A stretch of DNA of 45,626 nucleotides, taken from Butyribacter intestini. GTDB taxonomy: Bacteria; Bacillota; Clostridia; Lachnospirales; Lachnospiraceae. The position numbers were made by a program, and so were the translations under genes. The notes below the pieces were generated by a model. The model was not told where the DNA came from. It saw only the letters and a list, made by a program, of their open reading frames with translations, and made no database searches. Position 1 is the stretch's first letter, and every line of letters starts with the position of its first letter. Below, in pieces: positions 44,132 to 45,626 of the stretch. The stretch spans positions 1,472,386 through 1,518,011 of the forward strand of contig LLKB01000001.1 of the NCBI GenBank assembly GCA_001414325.1, given 5' to 3'.

Positions 44132-44162
44132 CTACCTGCCATCTATCAACACCTCTTTACCA
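44132..44162 (-). pseudogene. Tail fragment of an AAA-ATPase/PD-(D/E)XK gene
   Basis: On the minus strand it reads GKEVLIDGR and a stop, the same last codons as the gene ending at 44272; about 28 of 31 bases match. It marks a lost neighbouring copy. Confidence 0.6.
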
Positions 44163-44188
44163 CAGTTTAAAAAGCATAAACTGTAACA

Positions 44189-44226
44189 GATTTTGGCAAT
44201 GCTTCGCATCCTTAATTGCCAAAATC
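44189..44226. terminator. Strong 12-bp hairpin downstream of the AAA-ATPase/nuclease gene
   Basis: GATTTTGGCAAT (44189-44200) pairs perfectly with ATTGCCAAAATC (44215-44226). Confidence 0.5.
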
Positions 44227-44271
44227 CTCACACGAAACTTTTTCTTACGATATTTTCGGTTTCAAAAATAT

Positions 44272-45213
44272 CTACCGTCCATCTATCAGCACCTCTTTAC
44301 CTCTAAACGCAAATCCGTAATGATGTATGTTTTCCTCTTTTACTCCACGGTTTATCAGTTCTGCATCATAATTCTTTTCTTCTATCTGTTTTAATGCCGC
44401 TTCGACTGTCTCCTCAAGCGAACTTTCTTTTCTAGGATTTATTACTTTAAATTCTATTACGATACCCGGCAGTTTTTCATTTGTTTTGTCTATCGGCTCC
44501 AGCATTATGTCATACCGTCCGTAGCCGCTTTCACGGTTTGATGTGATGATATAGTTTTCTGTCTGGTCTACTATAAGACCAAGTACAAAGCCATGGAAAA
44601 AGTTTTCCGGTGCTTTTCTTTCTGAATTATGTTTTCCTGAGTCAAATAAACTAAATGTATTCAATGCTACATCATTCATGTACTCATTCATGCTCTCTAT
44701 ATCTCCACTTATGAGTGCTCTTATAAACTCATTTGTTTCATGCTTTACGGGACTGAACCATCTGAGTATCATTTTTCTGAACATAAACAATATCTCACGG
44801 TTTGTCAATGCAAGTTCATATTCATTATCGCTTTCTCTTATCAGATTCAACTCTTCTGACGAAACAACTTTCAAATAGCCGCTCGCAAGCATAAGACTCC
44901 ACACAGCATCCTCTGAGTAGTCTAGCTCTGAGAACACTATCTGCTCATCTACAATAACATTTATTTTTTCACCACTAATAAGATTTTCTATCATTGTTTT
45001 CATATATGGACTTCCTTTTTGAACAAGACTGTTTATCAGTCCATTTGAACTTGAATCTGCCCAATAGGTTTTTAAACTCTTAAATTTCAAAAAATTTATT
45101 ATCGACCACGGATTATAAATATCTTTTTTATCTCCAAAAGTAAATCCGTCATACCATGTTTTCACAATATCCTTTTTGTCTGAAAGTCCCTGTTCATCAA
45201 AAGAATTAAACAT
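44272..45213 (-). pseudogene. AAA-ATPase-like/PD-(D/E)XK nuclease protein, C-terminal part
   Basis: The 313 residues correspond to the end of the AAA-ATPase-like domain (KTWYDGFTFGDKKDIYNPWS) and the C-terminal PDDEXK_9 (DUF1703) domain, with GYGRYDIMLEP and GIVIEFKVINP supplying the nuclease-like D...ExK residues. These proteins are abundant in gut anaerobes, of unknown role, perhaps defence or mobile-element related. The N-terminal part lies at 45214-45479 in another frame; the Walker B and middle region (roughly 150 residues) is missing between them. The copy is therefore broken by an internal deletion. Confidence 0.8.
44866..45012. repeat. 147-bp exact direct repeat, first copy
   Basis: Identical to 45480-45626, offset 614 bases. 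It codes for the SGEKINVIVDEQIVFSELDY segment of the AAA-ATPase/nuclease protein. Confidence 0.9.
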
Positions 45214-45479
45214 GTCCCCTGCAATTTGCGATACTTTTCATCGTTCCATATTTCAAGCCCCTCAAATAAATCGCCTCTGTCCTTGTATTTGTTTGAGAAA
45301 AAACATTCAAGCATACTCATGTTCAATGTTTTTCCGAATCGGCGTGGGCGTGTTATAAGTGTTACTGTATCGTCATTATCCCACCATTCTCTTATAAAAT
45401 TTGTCTTGTCTATATAAAAATTATCTTTTTCTCGTATTGACTCAAAACTCTGATTTCCTATACTTATAACCTTTGCCAT
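45214..45479 (-). pseudogene. AAA-ATPase-like protein, N-terminal part
   Basis: It encodes MAKVISIGNQSFESIREKD, the FYIDKTNFIREW segment and LITRPRRFGKTLNMSML, the P-loop-like motif of AAA-ATPase_like (PF09820) proteins, up to RKLQGT. It then joins the later part of the gene out of frame; the frame stops at 45162. No ribosome site precedes its ATG; instead the reading frame continues upstream into a piece of another copy. Confidence 0.75.
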
Positions 45480-45626
45480 AACTTTCAAATAGCCGCTCGC
45501 AAGCATAAGACTCCACACAGCATCCTCTGAGTAGTCTAGCTCTGAGAACACTATCTGCTCATCTACAATAACATTTATTTTTTCACCACTAATAAGATTT
45601 TCTATCATTGTTTTCATATATGGACT
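45480..45626 (-). repeat. 147-bp exact direct repeat, second copy (cut by window end)
   Basis: It encodes the same internal segment of the AAA-ATPase/nuclease family, fused in frame (SGYLKV then MAKV) to the N-terminus of the next copy. The repeat reaches the last base of the window, so its full length is unknown. Confidence 0.9.

Larger units (their letters stand above)
43769..44271. other. Decayed region after ppk1
   Basis: No intact gene is present. It holds the ppk1 terminator, an hsdR remnant, a tail fragment of an AAA-ATPase/PD-(D/E)XK gene and strong hairpins. Confidence 0.6.

Noticed and set aside
1-45626. CRISPR arrays, tRNA and rRNA genes
   Set aside because: No regularly spaced repeats and no tRNA-like or rRNA-like segments were noticed on either strand by eye; a tRNAscan or Infernal run would settle it.

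Overview
The window reads as a low-GC Firmicute chromosome, most likely a spore-forming Lachnospiraceae or relative. This is inferred from the gene set: DUF3793, DUF6320, a SleC-type cortex-lytic enzyme, a split TIGR03960/TIGR03936 pair, an RbgA-LepB-RnhB-FlhB-like-YraN block, and TTG starts behind strong Shine-Dalgarno sequences. No rRNA, tRNA or CRISPR array was seen.

Layout. 1-847: the 3' end of an IS110-family transposase and a hairpin-rich non-coding stretch. 848-7280 (minus): DUF3793, DUF445, ribosomal protein L25/Ctc with a CIRCE operator over its promoter, a DUF4846 protein, a DUF2798 membrane protein and a GH27 alpha-galactosidase. 7402-16170 (minus): RNase G with its radical-SAM partners, gpsA-plsY-der (phospholipid and ribosome assembly), and a foldase lipoprotein. 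16399-17574: prs, the only plus-strand gene of the first 33 kb. 17561-24555 (minus): pgeF, yraN, an FlhB-like protein, rnhB, lepB, rbgA, an NlpC/P60 hydrolase and folC. 24813-31889 (minus): serC-serA, and leuB-ilvD-ilvB, each with a good sigma-A-type promoter. 32008-32980: dut and a NUDIX hydrolase.

33117-39634 is the most interesting region. A SleC-type spore cortex-lytic enzyme gene is split by about 4.88 kb carrying a serine recombinase, a small acidic protein, and an acyltransferase-like/DUF6320/esterase trio. Joining the gene halves at a shared CG dinucleotide (33968-33969 and 38849-38850) restores one open frame of 1326 nt, 441 aa, about the length of known SleC. The joint sits in a short imperfect palindrome. 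This resembles the skin-type elements that split sporulation genes, but the recombinase lacks the usual C-terminal zinc-ribbon/coiled-coil part, so a dead insertion is also possible. A separate MITE with perfect 18-bp inverted ends and a 5-bp target duplication lies inside the element. A second, multi-helix repeat lies just upstream of sleC, with relatives at 4867 and 27290.

39867-43768 (plus): an exopolyphosphatase-like protein and polyphosphate kinase, which together make and break down polyphosphate. 43769-45626 is decayed: an hsdR scrap, a tail of an AAA-ATPase/PD-(D/E)XK gene, and a rearranged copy of that gene family with a 147-bp exact direct repeat running off the window end.
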